Positions 1-8,183 of a stretch of 40,500 bases of DNA are shown in pieces. The notes below the pieces were generated by a model. It did no database searches, had not been told where the DNA came from, and saw nothing but the letters and a program-made list of their open reading frames with translations. Within the stretch, counting starts at the first letter, position 1, and every line of letters begins with the position of its first letter. Position numbers and translations under genes: made by a program. Source of the DNA: an uncultured Sulfitobacter sp. (GTDB lineage Bacteria; Pseudomonadota; Alphaproteobacteria; Rhodobacterales; Rhodobacteraceae); assembly GCA_937928635.1 (NCBI GenBank), contig CALFWM010000045.1, forward strand, positions 1 to 40,500, written 5' to 3'.

Positions 1-728
1 GCTGCGGCCCAACCAGAGTAGCTGTTCAGCATTGAGACAACGACAGGCATATCCGCGCCGCCGATCCCCATAATCAAATGATATCCGATGAACAATGCAG
101 CTAGCGTCATCAAGAACAGTGGAAAGAAGCCACCAGTGTTAAAGTACCAGATCAGGCAAAGCACCGTGAGAGCCGCCGCAGCAGCATTCAGCATGTGACC
201 ACCTGGTAACTTAGTTGCCGCGCTATCCACACGGCCAGCCAGCTTACCATATGCTATGATCGAACCTGTGAACGTGATCGCACCGATGAAGATACCCAAG
301 AACAGTTCAACCCGTAGGATGTTGATCTCAACCACAGACTTTTTCGCAACGAGGGCCGCAAAAGTACCGAACGTCGATGGATCACCATTCGCGACATTGC
401 CGATTTCAAAGTGTGCAATGAAACCCACGAAAACCGCCGCGAGACCAACAAGCGAGTGCATCGCGGCCACAAGCTCTGGCATCTGGGTCATCTGTACTTT
501 GGTCGCTAGCTGGTAGCCAATTATGCCACCCGCAGAAATCAAGATAATCGAGAAGAACCAAAGGCCCGAGCCCGGTCCAATGAGTGTTGCAAGAACAGCA
601 AGCGCCATGCCTGCAATCCCGTACCATACTGCGCGTTTCGCGCTTTCTTGTCCTGACAACCCCCCGAGCGAGAGAATGAAGAGGACGGTTGCGACGACAT
701 AGGCCGCAGTTGTAAATCCGAAATCCAT
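1..728 (-). CDS. pntB: NAD(P) transhydrogenase subunit beta, 5' part (runs off left edge)
   Basis: PntB forms the membrane (dII) and NADP(H)-binding (dIII) parts of the proton-translocating transhydrogenase, which drives hydride transfer from NADH to NADP+ in the inner membrane. Only the first 242 codons are in the window; they are open throughout. The reading starts MDFGFTTAAYVVATVLFILS and shows successive hydrophobic segments separated by short loops, with the family stretch MPELVAAMHSLVGLAAVF near residues 84-101 and IGGADMPVVVSMLNSYSGWA at the cut end. The start at 728 has a GGGAG Shine-Dalgarno 8 nt upstream, and only 12 bp separate it from the pntA stop, so the two are cotranscribed. 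By hand count about 58% of 240 third positions are G or C, against about 70% of 78 sampled pntA codons. The NADP-binding dIII domain lies outside the window. Confidence 0.93.
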   Translation of the reverse strand, partial: MDFGFTTAAYVVATVLFILSLGGLSGQESAKRAVWYGIAGMALAVLATLIGPGSGLWFFSIILISAGGIIGYQLATKVQMTQMPELVAAMHSLVGLAAVFVGFIAHFEIGNVANGDPSTFGTFAALVAKKSVVEINILRVELFLGIFIGAITFTGSIIAYGKLAGRVDSAATKLPGGHMLNAAAAALTVLCLIWYFNTGGFFPLFLMTLAALFIGYHLIMGIGGADMPVVVSMLNSYSGWAA

Positions 729-740
729 TATTCTACTCCC

Positions 741-2321
741 TTAAGACTTTTGGAACATGGCGAGCATGCGCCGTGTCACGAGGAAGCCGCCAAAGATGTT
801 CACGGCAGCCATAAAGATCCCCAATGCGGCCAAAATCGTGATCAGCACGCTGGATGAGCCTATCTGAATAAGCGCCCCCAGAATGATGATCGACGAAATC
901 GCATTGGTCACCGCCATCAGCGGTGTGTGCAATGAATGCGCGACGTTCCAGATCACCTGGAAGCCGATGAACACGGCCAGCACGAAGACAATGAAGTGCT
1001 GCATAAAGCTAGCGGGCATGCCCGGGATCATCCCGATGCCCAACAACAACACCGCACCTGCGGCCAGCAAAGTCACCTGGTTCTTGGTCTGGGCCTTGAA
1101 CGCGGCCACTTCGGCGGCGGCTTTTTCCTCCGGGGTCAGTTCTTTGGCCGCCTCTTTCTTGGGGGCCGCTGCAATTGCGGCCACCTTGGGCGGTGGCGGC
1201 GGGAAGGTGACGTCATTGGCGTGGGCAATCGTCGCCCCGCGGATCACGTCGTCCTCCATGTTATGGTTGATCACGCCGTCTTTTTCCGGCGTCAGATCGG
1301 TCATCAGATGGCGGATGTTGGTCGCATAAAGGCTGGAGGCCTGGGTTGCCATCCGGCTGGGAAAATCAGTGTAGCCAATGATGATCACGCCGTTGTCTGT
1401 GACGATTTTCTCGTCCATCACGGTCAGCTTACAATTGCCACCCTTTTCCGCCGCAAGGTCCACGATGACCGAACCGGGCTTCATCGCCGCAACCATATCT
1501 TCGGTCCACAGCTCCGGGGCTTCGCGGTTGGGAATCAGCGCAGTGGTGATGACGATGTCAACTTCGGGAGCCAACTCACGGAATTTGGCCAACTGTGCTT
1601 CGCGGAACTCTGGCGAAGACACGGAGGCGTAGCCTCCCGAGGATGAGCCATCCGCCTGCTCTTCCTCAAAATCAAGATAGACAAACTCCGCCCCCATGCT
1701 TTCGACCTGTTCGGCCACTTCGGGGCGCACGTCAAAGGCATAGGTGATCGCGCCAAGCGACGTCGATGTGCCAATCGCCGCCAATCCCGCAACACCCGCC
1801 CCCACAACCAGAACCTTGGCCGGGGGCACCTTGCCGGCGGCGGTGATCTGCCCGGTAAAGAAACGGCCAAAGTTATTGCCCGCCTCGATCACGGCGCGGT
1901 AACCGGCGATATTGGCCATGGAAGACAACGCATCCATCTTTTGCGCACGGGAGATGCGCGGGATCATCTCCATCGCGACAACGGTTGCGCCCTTCTTGGC
2001 GGCCGCTTTCATCTCTTTTTCATTTGCGACCGGGCTGAAGAACGAAATCAGGGTTTGCTCTGCGCGCAGCCGCTTCATCTCACCTGCATCGGGCGCGCGC
2101 ACCTTGGCGACCACATCTGCGGCTTTCCAAAGGGCGGCGGCGGTTTTGACAACCTCAACGCCTGCGTTTTTGTAATCGGCATCGGAAAATCCGGCCAGCG
2201 CGCCTGCACCCGTTTCAATCAGGCAGGTATGGCCCAGTTTTTGCAGCTGTTGGGCCGAGTCTGGCGTCATTGCAACGCGCGCCTCACCCTCAAACAGTTC
2301 TTTTGGTGTACCGATTTTCAC
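741..2321 (-). CDS. pntA: NAD(P) transhydrogenase subunit alpha
   Basis: This subunit carries the NAD(H)-binding domain I and the first membrane helices of the transhydrogenase. Numbering from the ATG at 2327, the conserved stretch PRISRAQKMDALSSMANIAG is at about 123-142, the Rossmann GAGVAG motif at 176-181, and about four hydrophobic helices fill the last 110 residues. A Pro/Ala/Lys-rich linker (about 375-420) joins the soluble and membrane parts. The protein is of the fused E. coli type, not the split PntAA/PntAB type of Rhodospirillum. I chose the GTG at 2321: the AAAGGGG Shine-Dalgarno abuts the ATG at 2327 but sits 6 nt before the GTG, and the resulting MKIGTPKE matches the usual family N-terminus. 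The ATG at 2327 (two residues longer) is the alternative. pntB follows 12 bp downstream. Confidence 0.95.
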   Translation of the reverse strand: MKIGTPKELFEGEARVAMTPDSAQQLQKLGHTCLIETGAGALAGFSDADYKNAGVEVVKTAAALWKAADVVAKVRAPDAGEMKRLRAEQTLISFFSPVANEKEMKAAAKKGATVVAMEMIPRISRAQKMDALSSMANIAGYRAVIEAGNNFGRFFTGQITAAGKVPPAKVLVVGAGVAGLAAIGTSTSLGAITYAFDVRPEVAEQVESMGAEFVYLDFEEEQADGSSSGGYASVSSPEFREAQLAKFRELAPEVDIVITTALIPNREAPELWTEDMVAAMKPGSVIVDLAAEKGGNCKLTVMDEKIVTDNGVIIIGYTDFPSRMATQASSLYATNIRHLMTDLTPEKDGVINHNMEDDVIRGATIAHANDVTFPPPPPKVAAIAAAPKKEAAKELTPEEKAAAEVAAFKAQTKNQVTLLAAGAVLLLGIGMIPGMPASFMQHFIVFVLAVFIGFQVIWNVAHSLHTPLMAVTNAISSIIILGALIQIGSSSVLITILAALGIFMAAVNIFGGFLVTRRMLAMFQKS

Positions 2322-2446
2322 AAGCATCCCCTTTATTTAGCTCGGCCAAGCACAGGCCTGCCGTGTCTCGCACGCGCAGCATTTAGCCTGTCGCGTGACG
2401 GTAAACAACCGCTCTGCCCTCTCAGGACGGCATATTTCGTCGTTTT

Positions 2447-2929
2447 TCACAGCCAGCGGGGCGTTTTTTTGACATAAGCGTCAAAATTTGCTCCGAAATT
2501 TTCTTTCAATCGGCCCTCCTCTGGCGCAATAAAGCGTCGCTCCAGAATCATCTTGAACAGGGGGAGCAGGATCAGACAGGGCCAGGCCCCCTTGCCCAGG
2601 ATCACGCCGGTCAACACCAGCACATCCCCCAGATAGATCGGGTTGCGGCTGCGCGCGAAGGGGCCGGAGGTGATGATTGCCTTTGGCATCTGGTGGGGCA
2701 CAACAGAGGTATTGTGACGGCGAAAGGCCAGAATGGCCCAGCCCATTAAGGCCAGACCACCCCAGAACAAGACCGTGCCTACCACACTGGTCACCGGGTG
2801 TGTCCATGTCCCGCCCGGCCATATCCACACCTGTACCCAGACCAACAGAATAAACCCGATCAGCCAGATCGGCGGCAGATCAAGGCTCTGACGTGCCGTC
2901 AGTCCGTCGGTTTTCAACCACTCACCCAT
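2447..2929 (-). CDS. Isoprenylcysteine methyltransferase-like (ICMT/PEMT family) membrane protein
   Basis: A 160-residue integral membrane protein with about four hydrophobic segments (for example WLIGFILLVWVQVWIW and VVGTVLFWGGLALMGWAILA). The C-terminal half holds SGPFARSRNPIYLGDVLVLT, which matches the SAM-binding R-(N/H)-P-x-Y core of the ICMT/PEMT family of small membrane methyltransferases. Bacterial members usually have no known substrate, so only the fold class is called. I chose the ATG at 2929 because GAGGAGGG lies 6-8 nt upstream; a longer reading to 3043 would run into the divergent dehydrogenase gene starting at 2982. The 52 bp between the two starts must hold both promoters. The gene runs towards pntA with 125 bp between them. 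Confidence 0.78.
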   Translation of the reverse strand: MGEWLKTDGLTARQSLDLPPIWLIGFILLVWVQVWIWPGGTWTHPVTSVVGTVLFWGGLALMGWAILAFRRHNTSVVPHQMPKAIITSGPFARSRNPIYLGDVLVLTGVILGKGAWPCLILLPLFKMILERRFIAPEEGRLKENFGANFDAYVKKTPRWL

Positions 2930-2981
2930 TGCGTGTCCCTCCTCTGCCGCTACGCTGCCCCATGCATCACAGGAGAGCAAT

Positions 2982-3734
2982 ATGACACTCAGCGGCAAAC
3001 ACGCACTTATTACCGGCGGCGGCACGGGCATTGGGCTGGCCATCGCGCAGGATCTGGCCGCAAAGGGGTGTCATGTGACCATCACGGGGCGCCGCCAGGA
3101 GGTGCTGGACAGCGTTGCAGGCGGCAATATGACCGGCATGGCAATGGATGTGCGTGATGAGGCCGATGTGGTGGCCAAAATCGCCGCCGCCGTGGCGGCC
3201 AATGGGCCAATCCAGATTTGTATTCCCAATGCAGGCATCGCAGAGGGCAAGTCGCTGCACAAAACCTCCATGGAATTTTGGTGCAATATGATGGCCACCA
3301 ATCTGGACGGGGCGTTTTTGACAATCCGCGAAAGCCTGACGTCCATGCGTCAGACCGAATGGGGCCGTGTGATTGCGGTGTCTTCCATGGCGGGACTGCG
3401 CGGGCTACCGGGGGCGGCGTGCTATTCCGCCTCCAAACACGGGATGATCGGGCTGATCCGTTCGCTCAGCGAGGATTACATGGGCCAGCCCTATACGTTC
3501 AACGCCATCTGCCCCGGCTATGTCGATACGCCCCTTGTGGAGCGCAACACGACCTCGATCGCCCAGCGCGCCGGGGTCAGTGAGGAAAAGGCGCGCAGCA
3601 TGATGGTCAAGGCCAACCGCCACCAGCGCCTGATCGAACCCGCTGAGGTAGCCGCCGCCGCCGCATGGCTGGTGGGATCGGGATCAGAAAGCATCAACGG
3701 TCAGTCCATCGAAATTGCCGGCGGTCAGATGTAG
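2982..3734 (+). CDS. SDR family NAD(P)-dependent oxidoreductase
   Basis: A 250-residue classical short-chain dehydrogenase/reductase. The cofactor motif TGGGTGIG is at 11-18, NAG at 83-85, the catalytic serine region SSM at 134-136, and the YxxxK pair is Tyr148 and Lys152 (YSASKHG). The following CPGYVDTPLV and the C-terminal SINGQSIEIAGGQM are typical of enzymes acting on 3-hydroxyacyl or 3-oxoacyl substrates, such as 3-hydroxybutyrate dehydrogenase and PhaB/FabG relatives, but the substrate cannot be read from sequence. The ATG at 2982 is preceded by AGGAGAG at a normal spacing. The gene is divergent from the ICMT-like gene. A perfect inverted pair of REP palindromes begins 9 bp after its stop and may act as its transcription end. 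Confidence 0.88.
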   Translation: MTLSGKHALITGGGTGIGLAIAQDLAAKGCHVTITGRRQEVLDSVAGGNMTGMAMDVRDEADVVAKIAAAVAANGPIQICIPNAGIAEGKSLHKTSMEFWCNMMATNLDGAFLTIRESLTSMRQTEWGRVIAVSSMAGLRGLPGAACYSASKHGMIGLIRSLSEDYMGQPYTFNAICPGYVDTPLVERNTTSIAQRAGVSEEKARSMMVKANRHQRLIEPAEVAAAAAWLVGSGSESINGQSIEIAGGQM

Positions 3735-3743
3735 CGGACCAAG

Positions 3744-3806
3744 GGCGGGCCGAGGCCCGCCTTACGCGGCAAGCACGTCGTACCGTAAGGCGGGCCTCGG
3801 CCCGCC
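3744..3806. repeat. Paired REP palindromes in head-to-head orientation
   Basis: Two 23-bp units, 3744-3766 and 3784-3806, are exact reverse complements of each other, separated by 17 bp. Each unit is a CGTAA head followed by a hairpin: GGCGGGCC, a 2-nt loop, GGCCCGCC. This is the layout of a REP doublet (BIME-like), and the matching transposase gene starts 54 bp downstream. A third unit overlaps the end of that gene (4425-4447) and a degenerate one is at 17294-17316. The pair also sits directly after the SDR stop codon and could act as a terminator or mRNA-stabilising hairpin. Confidence 0.85.
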
Positions 3807-3859
3807 AGCGCCTTTCGGATTAACGCAGCTTTAACCATGATCCACCTATCCTTTGATAC

Positions 3860-4429
3860 ATGCCTCACTATGTCAGACAACGCCGCGCCGGTGGCACCTA
3901 TTTCTTTACCGCACGCCTTGCGGATCGCGCCAGCACGCTGCTGTACGACGAAATCCACCATCTGCGCGATGCAACGCGCCTGACCCTGTATCAGATGCCG
4001 TTTCGGATTGAGGCGATTGTGGTTTTGCCCGCCGCCATCCACACCATATGGACCCTGCCCGAGGGGGATGCCGATTATTCACGGCGATGGTCCCTGTTGA
4101 AATCAAACTTCTCGCGCTGCCTGCCCGTCGCCCCCACCCGCAGCGCTGCACAGGCGCGCAAACGTGAAAAGGGCATTTGGCAGTCGCGTATTTGGGAACA
4201 CGCCATCCGGGATGACGCGGATTATGACCGGCACCTTCAGATGATCCACGCTAGCCCGGTGCATGCAGGGCTTTGCGCAAAACCGCAGGATTGGCCACAT
4301 TCCTCCGTGCATCGCTATGTTGCGGCCCACGGGCCGCTGCCACCCGCGCCGGGGTTTGGGACGACACGGCACCAAGCCGAGCGGTACGCACAGGGCGACA
4401 CGATGGTGCGTCCAGTTTTACAGTCGTAA
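3860..4429 (+). CDS. REP-associated tyrosine transposase (RAYT), active site apparently degenerate
   Basis: A 189-residue member of the REP-associated Y1 transposase family (IS200/IS605-related), single-domain enzymes that cut single-stranded REP DNA. Family landmarks in order: MPHYVRQRRAGGTYFFTARL at the N-terminus, a VVLP..IH.IWTLPEGDADY block at 54-73, GIWQSRIWEHAIRDDADYDRH at about 105-125, and SPVHAGLC..PQDWPHSS at 132-149. Compared with the E. coli RAYT as I recall it, the alignment is gap-free to the HUH motif: its His59-Met60-His61 is Ala59-Ile60-His61 here. The catalytic tyrosine (E. coli Tyr115, context DYIYINPVKHG) aligns with Met128 (QMIHASPVHAG), and the following Asn is Ser. The frame is open and flanked by REP units, and the stop codon TAA lies inside the GTAAG head of the downstream REP. 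It may be catalytically dead or a repurposed REP-binding protein. No clear Shine-Dalgarno precedes the ATG. Confidence 0.85.
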   Translation: MPHYVRQRRAGGTYFFTARLADRASTLLYDEIHHLRDATRLTLYQMPFRIEAIVVLPAAIHTIWTLPEGDADYSRRWSLLKSNFSRCLPVAPTRSAAQARKREKGIWQSRIWEHAIRDDADYDRHLQMIHASPVHAGLCAKPQDWPHSSVHRYVAAHGPLPPAPGFGTTRHQAERYAQGDTMVRPVLQS

Positions 4430-4447
4430 GGCGGGCCCATGCCCGCC
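4425..4447 (+). repeat. REP palindrome overlapping the RAYT stop codon
   Basis: A third REP unit: CGTAAGGCGGGC, a CCAT loop, then GCCCGCC. It keeps the same CGTAAGGCGGG head and 23-bp length as the upstream pair, with a different loop. The TAA at 4427-4429 is the stop codon of the transposase, so the repeat and the gene end are physically fused. The amidotransferase gene on the other strand ends 41 bp further on. Confidence 0.83.
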
Positions 4448-4488
4448 TCACCCCGCTGATTTTGCTAGAAACACTGCGGGAAGGGCTG

Positions 4489-5265
4489 CTACACCGCCTT
4501 TAACGCGGGCGTGTTACCCTTTGCAGCCCAATCGCGCACCGCATCCCCAAACGCCGAAAACAACGCGCGCGATACCGGGTCCTGATGCGCATTCCATTCC
4601 GGGTGCCACTGCACGGCGAGCGTAAACCCAGGCGCACCTTGTACATAAATCGCCTCTGGCGTGCCATCCTCGGCAAAACCGTCCATCACGATCCGCGCGC
4701 CGGGCTCTTTGATGCCCTGACCATGCAGCGTGTTGGTGCGCACAACCTGCGCGCCCATGAGGCTGTGAAAAACGCCCCCTTCGGAAAAGGTCACATCATG
4801 GCGCAGCTCAAATTTCTCTTCCAGCGTGCCATCGGGCGGCATGCGGTGGTTCATCCGCCCCGGCAGCTCCCGAATTTCGGGGTGCAGCGTGCCCCCCATG
4901 GCCACATTCACCTCCTGAAACCCGCGACATACCCCCAAAAACGGCTGACCCTGTTCAACACAGGCCCGCACCAGCGGTAAAACGATCCCGTCACGTGCGC
5001 GATCAAAGGTGCCATGGGCCTCTGTCTCTGCCTCGCCGTATTCTTCCGGGTGCACGTTGGGCCGCCCACCGGTCAGCAAAAACCCGTCACAGACCGCCAT
5101 CAGTTCTTCAACGCTCACATGCGCGGGGTTGCTGGGGATAATGATCGGCATGCACCCGCAGGCCTGGGCCACCGCGTCAGAATTCATCACCCCACTTGCC
5201 TGAACGGGATATTGATCGTTCTGCAAATAGGCGTTGCCGATGATACCAATCACAGGTCGAGACAT
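4489..5265 (-). CDS. Gamma-glutamyl-gamma-aminobutyrate hydrolase family protein (PuuD-like)
   Basis: A 258-residue class I glutamine-amidotransferase-like hydrolase. PuuD releases GABA or related amines from gamma-glutamylated intermediates in putrescine breakdown; other family members act on other gamma-glutamyl amides. Visible motifs: DGFLLTGGRPNVHPEEYG (60-77), the nucleophile elbow FLGVCRGFQEVNV with Cys113, and the His/Glu of the triad in QWHPEW (His221, Glu223). The ATG at 5265 has AAGGTG 6 nt upstream. No other polyamine genes are adjacent, so the substrate is not settled by context. It lies between the REP locus and the glcG-like gene on the same strand, 68 bp downstream of the latter. 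Confidence 0.88.
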   Translation of the reverse strand: MSRPVIGIIGNAYLQNDQYPVQASGVMNSDAVAQACGCMPIIIPSNPAHVSVEELMAVCDGFLLTGGRPNVHPEEYGEAETEAHGTFDRARDGIVLPLVRACVEQGQPFLGVCRGFQEVNVAMGGTLHPEIRELPGRMNHRMPPDGTLEEKFELRHDVTFSEGGVFHSLMGAQVVRTNTLHGQGIKEPGARIVMDGFAEDGTPEAIYVQGAPGFTLAVQWHPEWNAHQDPVSRALFSAFGDAVRDWAAKGNTPALKAV

Positions 5266-5333
5266 ATTTCACCTTGCTGCCGGATTACTTCTCGTCAACA
5301 TAAGCTGCGCGCGCCGGCATCTCAACACCTAGC

Positions 5334-5777
5334 TTAGATTTCGCCCACAAGGCCCGCAGCCTCCACCCCGGTCAGGCCAGCGGCGGCGTCATTGTCAGAC
5401 GTATCGCCCGTCACACCAACCGCGCCCAGCACCACGCCTTTTTTGTCGCGCAGCAAAATGCCGCCGGGCACCGGGACAACCTGCCCGCCAAACACACCAT
5501 TTACGGCGGCCATGAAATAGGCCTGATCTTCTGCGCGGTTCATTTGCGCCGTCCCCGCAAGCCCCAGCATCACTGCGCCGTAAGCCTTGCCGTGGGCAAT
5601 CGCAAACCGCCCCGGCGATGCGCCATCCTCGCGTTCAAACGCCAACACATGCCCGCCTGCATCCAGCACAATGACAGACAGCGGCTTGAGGTCCATCTCA
5701 TGCCCTTTATCCAGTGTTTTGCGAATAATGGTGCGGACTTTTCGAATGTTCATCTGCAAGGGGTCTTCCTTTTTCAT
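5334..5777 (-). CDS. GlcG/HbpS family protein
   Basis: A GlcG/HbpS-fold protein of about 140 residues. Characteristic stretches are PLSVIVLDAGGHVLAFERED, the DGASPGRFAIAHGKAYGAV region, and PGGILLRDKKGVVLGAVGVT followed by SGD-like GDTSDNDAA. Family members bind heme, cobalamin or small molecules; in E. coli glcG lies in the glycolate-utilisation operon next to glcB. Here too it lies 39 bp downstream of glcB on the same strand, which supports an accessory role in glyoxylate/glycolate use. The start is uncertain: the ATG at 5777 has no clear Shine-Dalgarno, whereas AAGGA inside the first codons could serve a TTG at residue 7 or the ATG at 5753 (residue 9). Confidence 0.86.
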   Translation of the reverse strand: MKKEDPLQMNIRKVRTIIRKTLDKGHEMDLKPLSVIVLDAGGHVLAFEREDGASPGRFAIAHGKAYGAVMLGLAGTAQMNRAEDQAYFMAAVNGVFGGQVVPVPGGILLRDKKGVVLGAVGVTGDTSDNDAAAGLTGVEAAGLVGEI

Positions 5778-5816
5778 AAATTACAGATCGCAAAGATGTG
5801 AGACGCGCGGCGCGCG

Positions 5817-7949
5817 CTATCCCTTTGCTTTGAGTTCCAGCCGACGGGCGTGCAACACAGGCTCAGTATAGCCCGAGGGCTGCGCCGCCCCTTCCAGCAC
5901 CAGATCACAGGCGGCCTGAAAGGCGATCCCGTCAAAGCCCGGGGCCATCGGGCGATAAAGCGGATCAACGGCATTTTGTCCATCCACCACAACCGCCATC
6001 TTTTTCATGCCCTCCATGAACTGATCCTGTGTGACCACCCCGTGATGCAACCAGTTCGCCAGCGCTTGAGCGGATATCCGGCAGGTCGCGCGGTCTTCCA
6101 TCAGACCCACATTATTGATGTCGGGCACCTTGGAGCAGCCCACGCCCTGATCCACCCAGCGCACCACATAGCCCAGAATGCCCTGCGCGTTGTTTTCGAT
6201 TTCGCGGGTGATTTCGTCATCACTCAGGTTGCGCCCCGACAGGACCGGGATGCTCAGCAGATCCTCCAGCGTGCCACGCGCACCGCCCTTGGCGATCTCA
6301 TTCTGGCGCGCAAAAACATCCACCTGATGATAATGCATCGCATGCAAGGTGGCCGCCGTTGGGGAGGGCACCCAGGCGCAGTTTGCACCAGACTTCGGAT
6401 GGCCGATCTTGGCCTCCAGCATCTCTGCCATACGATCCGGCATGGCCCACATGCCCTTGCCGATCTGCGCCTTGCCTTGCAGACCACAGGCAAGACCGAT
6501 GTCCACATTGCGATCCTCATAAGACGCGATCCAGGGGGCGTTTTTCATCTCGCCCTTGGGCACCATGGGCCCCGCTTCCATTGAGGTGTGGATTTCATCG
6601 CCCGTCCGGTCGAGGAAACCAGTGTTGATGAACGCCACGCGATGTTTGGCCGCGCGGATACACTCCGCAAGGTTTGCCGAGGTGCGGCGTTCCTCATCCA
6701 TAATACCCAGTTTCACGGTGTTTGCGGGCAGGCCCAGCACGCCCTCAACATGGGTGAATATCTGATCTGCAAAAGCAACCTCGGCGGGTCCATGCATCTT
6801 GGGTTTCACCACATAAACCGAGCCATGAAGCGAATTACCCCCGTCGCGCTGCAGATCATGCATGGCGATCAGCGTGGTCAGCATCGCATCCATCAACCCT
6901 TCGCCAATTTCCAGCCCTTCGCGGTCCAGAATGGCCGGGTTGGTCATCAGGTGGCCCACATTGCGCACCAACATCAGTGAACGCCCCTTGAGCGTCAGAT
7001 CACTACCGTCCGCGCCGCGGTACGCCCGGTCTGGGTGCATCTTGCGGGTGATGGTCTTGCCACCCTTCTCAAAACTCTCTTCGAGATCACCACGCATCAG
7101 CCCCAGCCAGTTGCCATAGGCTACAATCTTGTCTTCAGCATCGACCGCCGCAACGCTGTCCTCGCAGTCCATGATGGTGGAGAGTGCGCTTTCCATCACC
7201 ACGTCCGCCACCTGGGCCGGGTCGGTTTTGCCAATGGGGTGATCCGCGTTGATCGAAATCTCGATGTGCAGCCCGTTGTTGCGGAGCAGGACCGCAGAAG
7301 GTGCCGTAGCGTCACCCTGGTAGCCCGCGAACTGCGCCGGGTCTTTCAGGGCAGGCACCAGTGCGCCGCCTTCCACCGCATAACCCGCAACATCCGCATG
7401 TGACCCGGACGCCAGAGGAGCCGCGCCATCCAGAAACGCCTTGGCTTTGGCCACCACGCGCGCGCCCCGCGCCGCGTCATAACCACCACCCATGGGCAAA
7501 TCGCCCAGCGCATCGGTGCCGTAATAGGCGTCATAGAGGCTGCCCCAGCGCGCATTGGCCGCATTCAGCGCAAAACGTGCATTGGTGATCGGCACCACCA
7601 ATTGCGGCCCCGCGACGCTGGCAATTTCGGGGTCCACATGTGCTGTCTCAATCTCAAACGGCGCGCCTTCGGGCACAATATAGCCAATCTCGCGCAGGAA
7701 GGCCTGATAGGCGGCGGCATCATGGGGCTTGCCCTTGTGCGCGCGGTGCCAGTCACTGATCTGGCCCTGAATGTTTGCGCGCACCGCCAGCAGATCGCGG
7801 TTCTTGGGGCCCATGCTGTGCACCAGATCGCTGAACCCGGCCCAAAACGCATCTGGTGTCACGCCGGTCCCCGGCAGCGCGCTGGTTTCGATAAAGGCGG
7901 CAAGCGCTGTGTCGACTTGCAATCCGTGGCGATCTGTTCGGTTGGTCAT
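5817..7949 (-). CDS. glcB: Malate synthase G
   Basis: GlcB condenses glyoxylate with acetyl-CoA to give malate and CoA in the cytoplasm. The 710-residue length fits the G isoform (E. coli 723), not the shorter A isoform. Conserved blocks: [14 protein letters not shown] (261-274), [10 protein letters not shown] with the catalytic Arg329, [20 protein letters not shown] (441-460), [20 protein letters not shown] (522-541), and the signature [10 protein letters not shown] at 617-626, whose Asp619 corresponds to the catalytic base Asp631 of E. coli. GAGGGAA precedes the ATG. The glcG-like gene follows, and the upstream 234 bp contain three symmetric elements that may be regulatory. No isocitrate lyase gene is in the window, so the source of glyoxylate cannot be told from here. 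Confidence 0.97.
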   Translation of the reverse strand: MTNRTDRHGLQVDTALAAFIETSALPGTGVTPDAFWAGFSDLVHSMGPKNRDLLAVRANIQGQISDWHRAHKGKPHDAAAYQAFLREIGYIVPEGAPFEIETAHVDPEIASVAGPQLVVPITNARFALNAANARWGSLYDAYYGTDALGDLPMGGGYDAARGARVVAKAKAFLDGAAPLASGSHADVAGYAVEGGALVPALKDPAQFAGYQGDATAPSAVLLRNNGLHIEISINADHPIGKTDPAQVADVVMESALSTIMDCEDSVAAVDAEDKIVAYGNWLGLMRGDLEESFEKGGKTITRKMHPDRAYRGADGSDLTLKGRSLMLVRNVGHLMTNPAILDREGLEIGEGLMDAMLTTLIAMHDLQRDGGNSLHGSVYVVKPKMHGPAEVAFADQIFTHVEGVLGLPANTVKLGIMDEERRTSANLAECIRAAKHRVAFINTGFLDRTGDEIHTSMEAGPMVPKGEMKNAPWIASYEDRNVDIGLACGLQGKAQIGKGMWAMPDRMAEMLEAKIGHPKSGANCAWVPSPTAATLHAMHYHQVDVFARQNEIAKGGARGTLEDLLSIPVLSGRNLSDDEITREIENNAQGILGYVVRWVDQGVGCSKVPDINNVGLMEDRATCRISAQALANWLHHGVVTQDQFMEGMKKMAVVVDGQNAVDPLYRPMAPGFDGIAFQAACDLVLEGAAQPSGYTEPVLHARRLELKAKG

Positions 7950-7984
7950 GGTCTTCCCTCAGTTTAGCCCGCGATACTCTCGGT

Positions 7985-8098
7985 GCGGCTTGTGTAGGCA
8001 GCGCAGGTCACCCTCACAAGCCGCCCGGAGGATGAAATCGACCCGGCGGGTCAGAAGCTGTTTCAAAACTTTACGAACAAACCGGGCCGCCGGGCGGC
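7985..8098 (-). promoter_or_regulatory. glcB upstream region with a 10-bp leader hairpin and a GC palindrome
   Basis: GCGGCTTGTG at 7985-7994 and CACAAGCCGC at 8015-8024 are perfect inverted repeats around a 20-nt loop, starting 36 bp upstream of the glcB ATG, where they would fold in the mRNA leader. A second perfect palindrome, GCCGCC-G-GGCGGC, is at 8086-8098. I see no match to a known riboswitch class. A role as attenuator, operator or promoter element is inferred from position only. Confidence 0.4.
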
Positions 8099-8159
8099 AG
8101 AGGTTCATCCATCGCTTTCCCGCAGCTTTACGGGGATTGGGGCAGTGCATCAAGGTATT

Positions 8160-8180
8160 TTGGTAATATTTTATTACCAA
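8160..8180. promoter_or_regulatory. AT-rich perfect inverted repeat between DUF2256 gene and glcB
   Basis: TTGGTAAT (8160-8167) and ATTACCAA (8173-8180) flank a 5-nt ATTTT loop. The TTGGT/ACCAA ends resemble operators of GntR- or LacI-type regulators. It begins 3 bp after the DUF2256 stop codon and 210 bp upstream of the glcB start. It has no T-run on either strand, which argues against a simple intrinsic terminator. Confidence 0.4.
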
Positions 8181-8183
8181 TCT

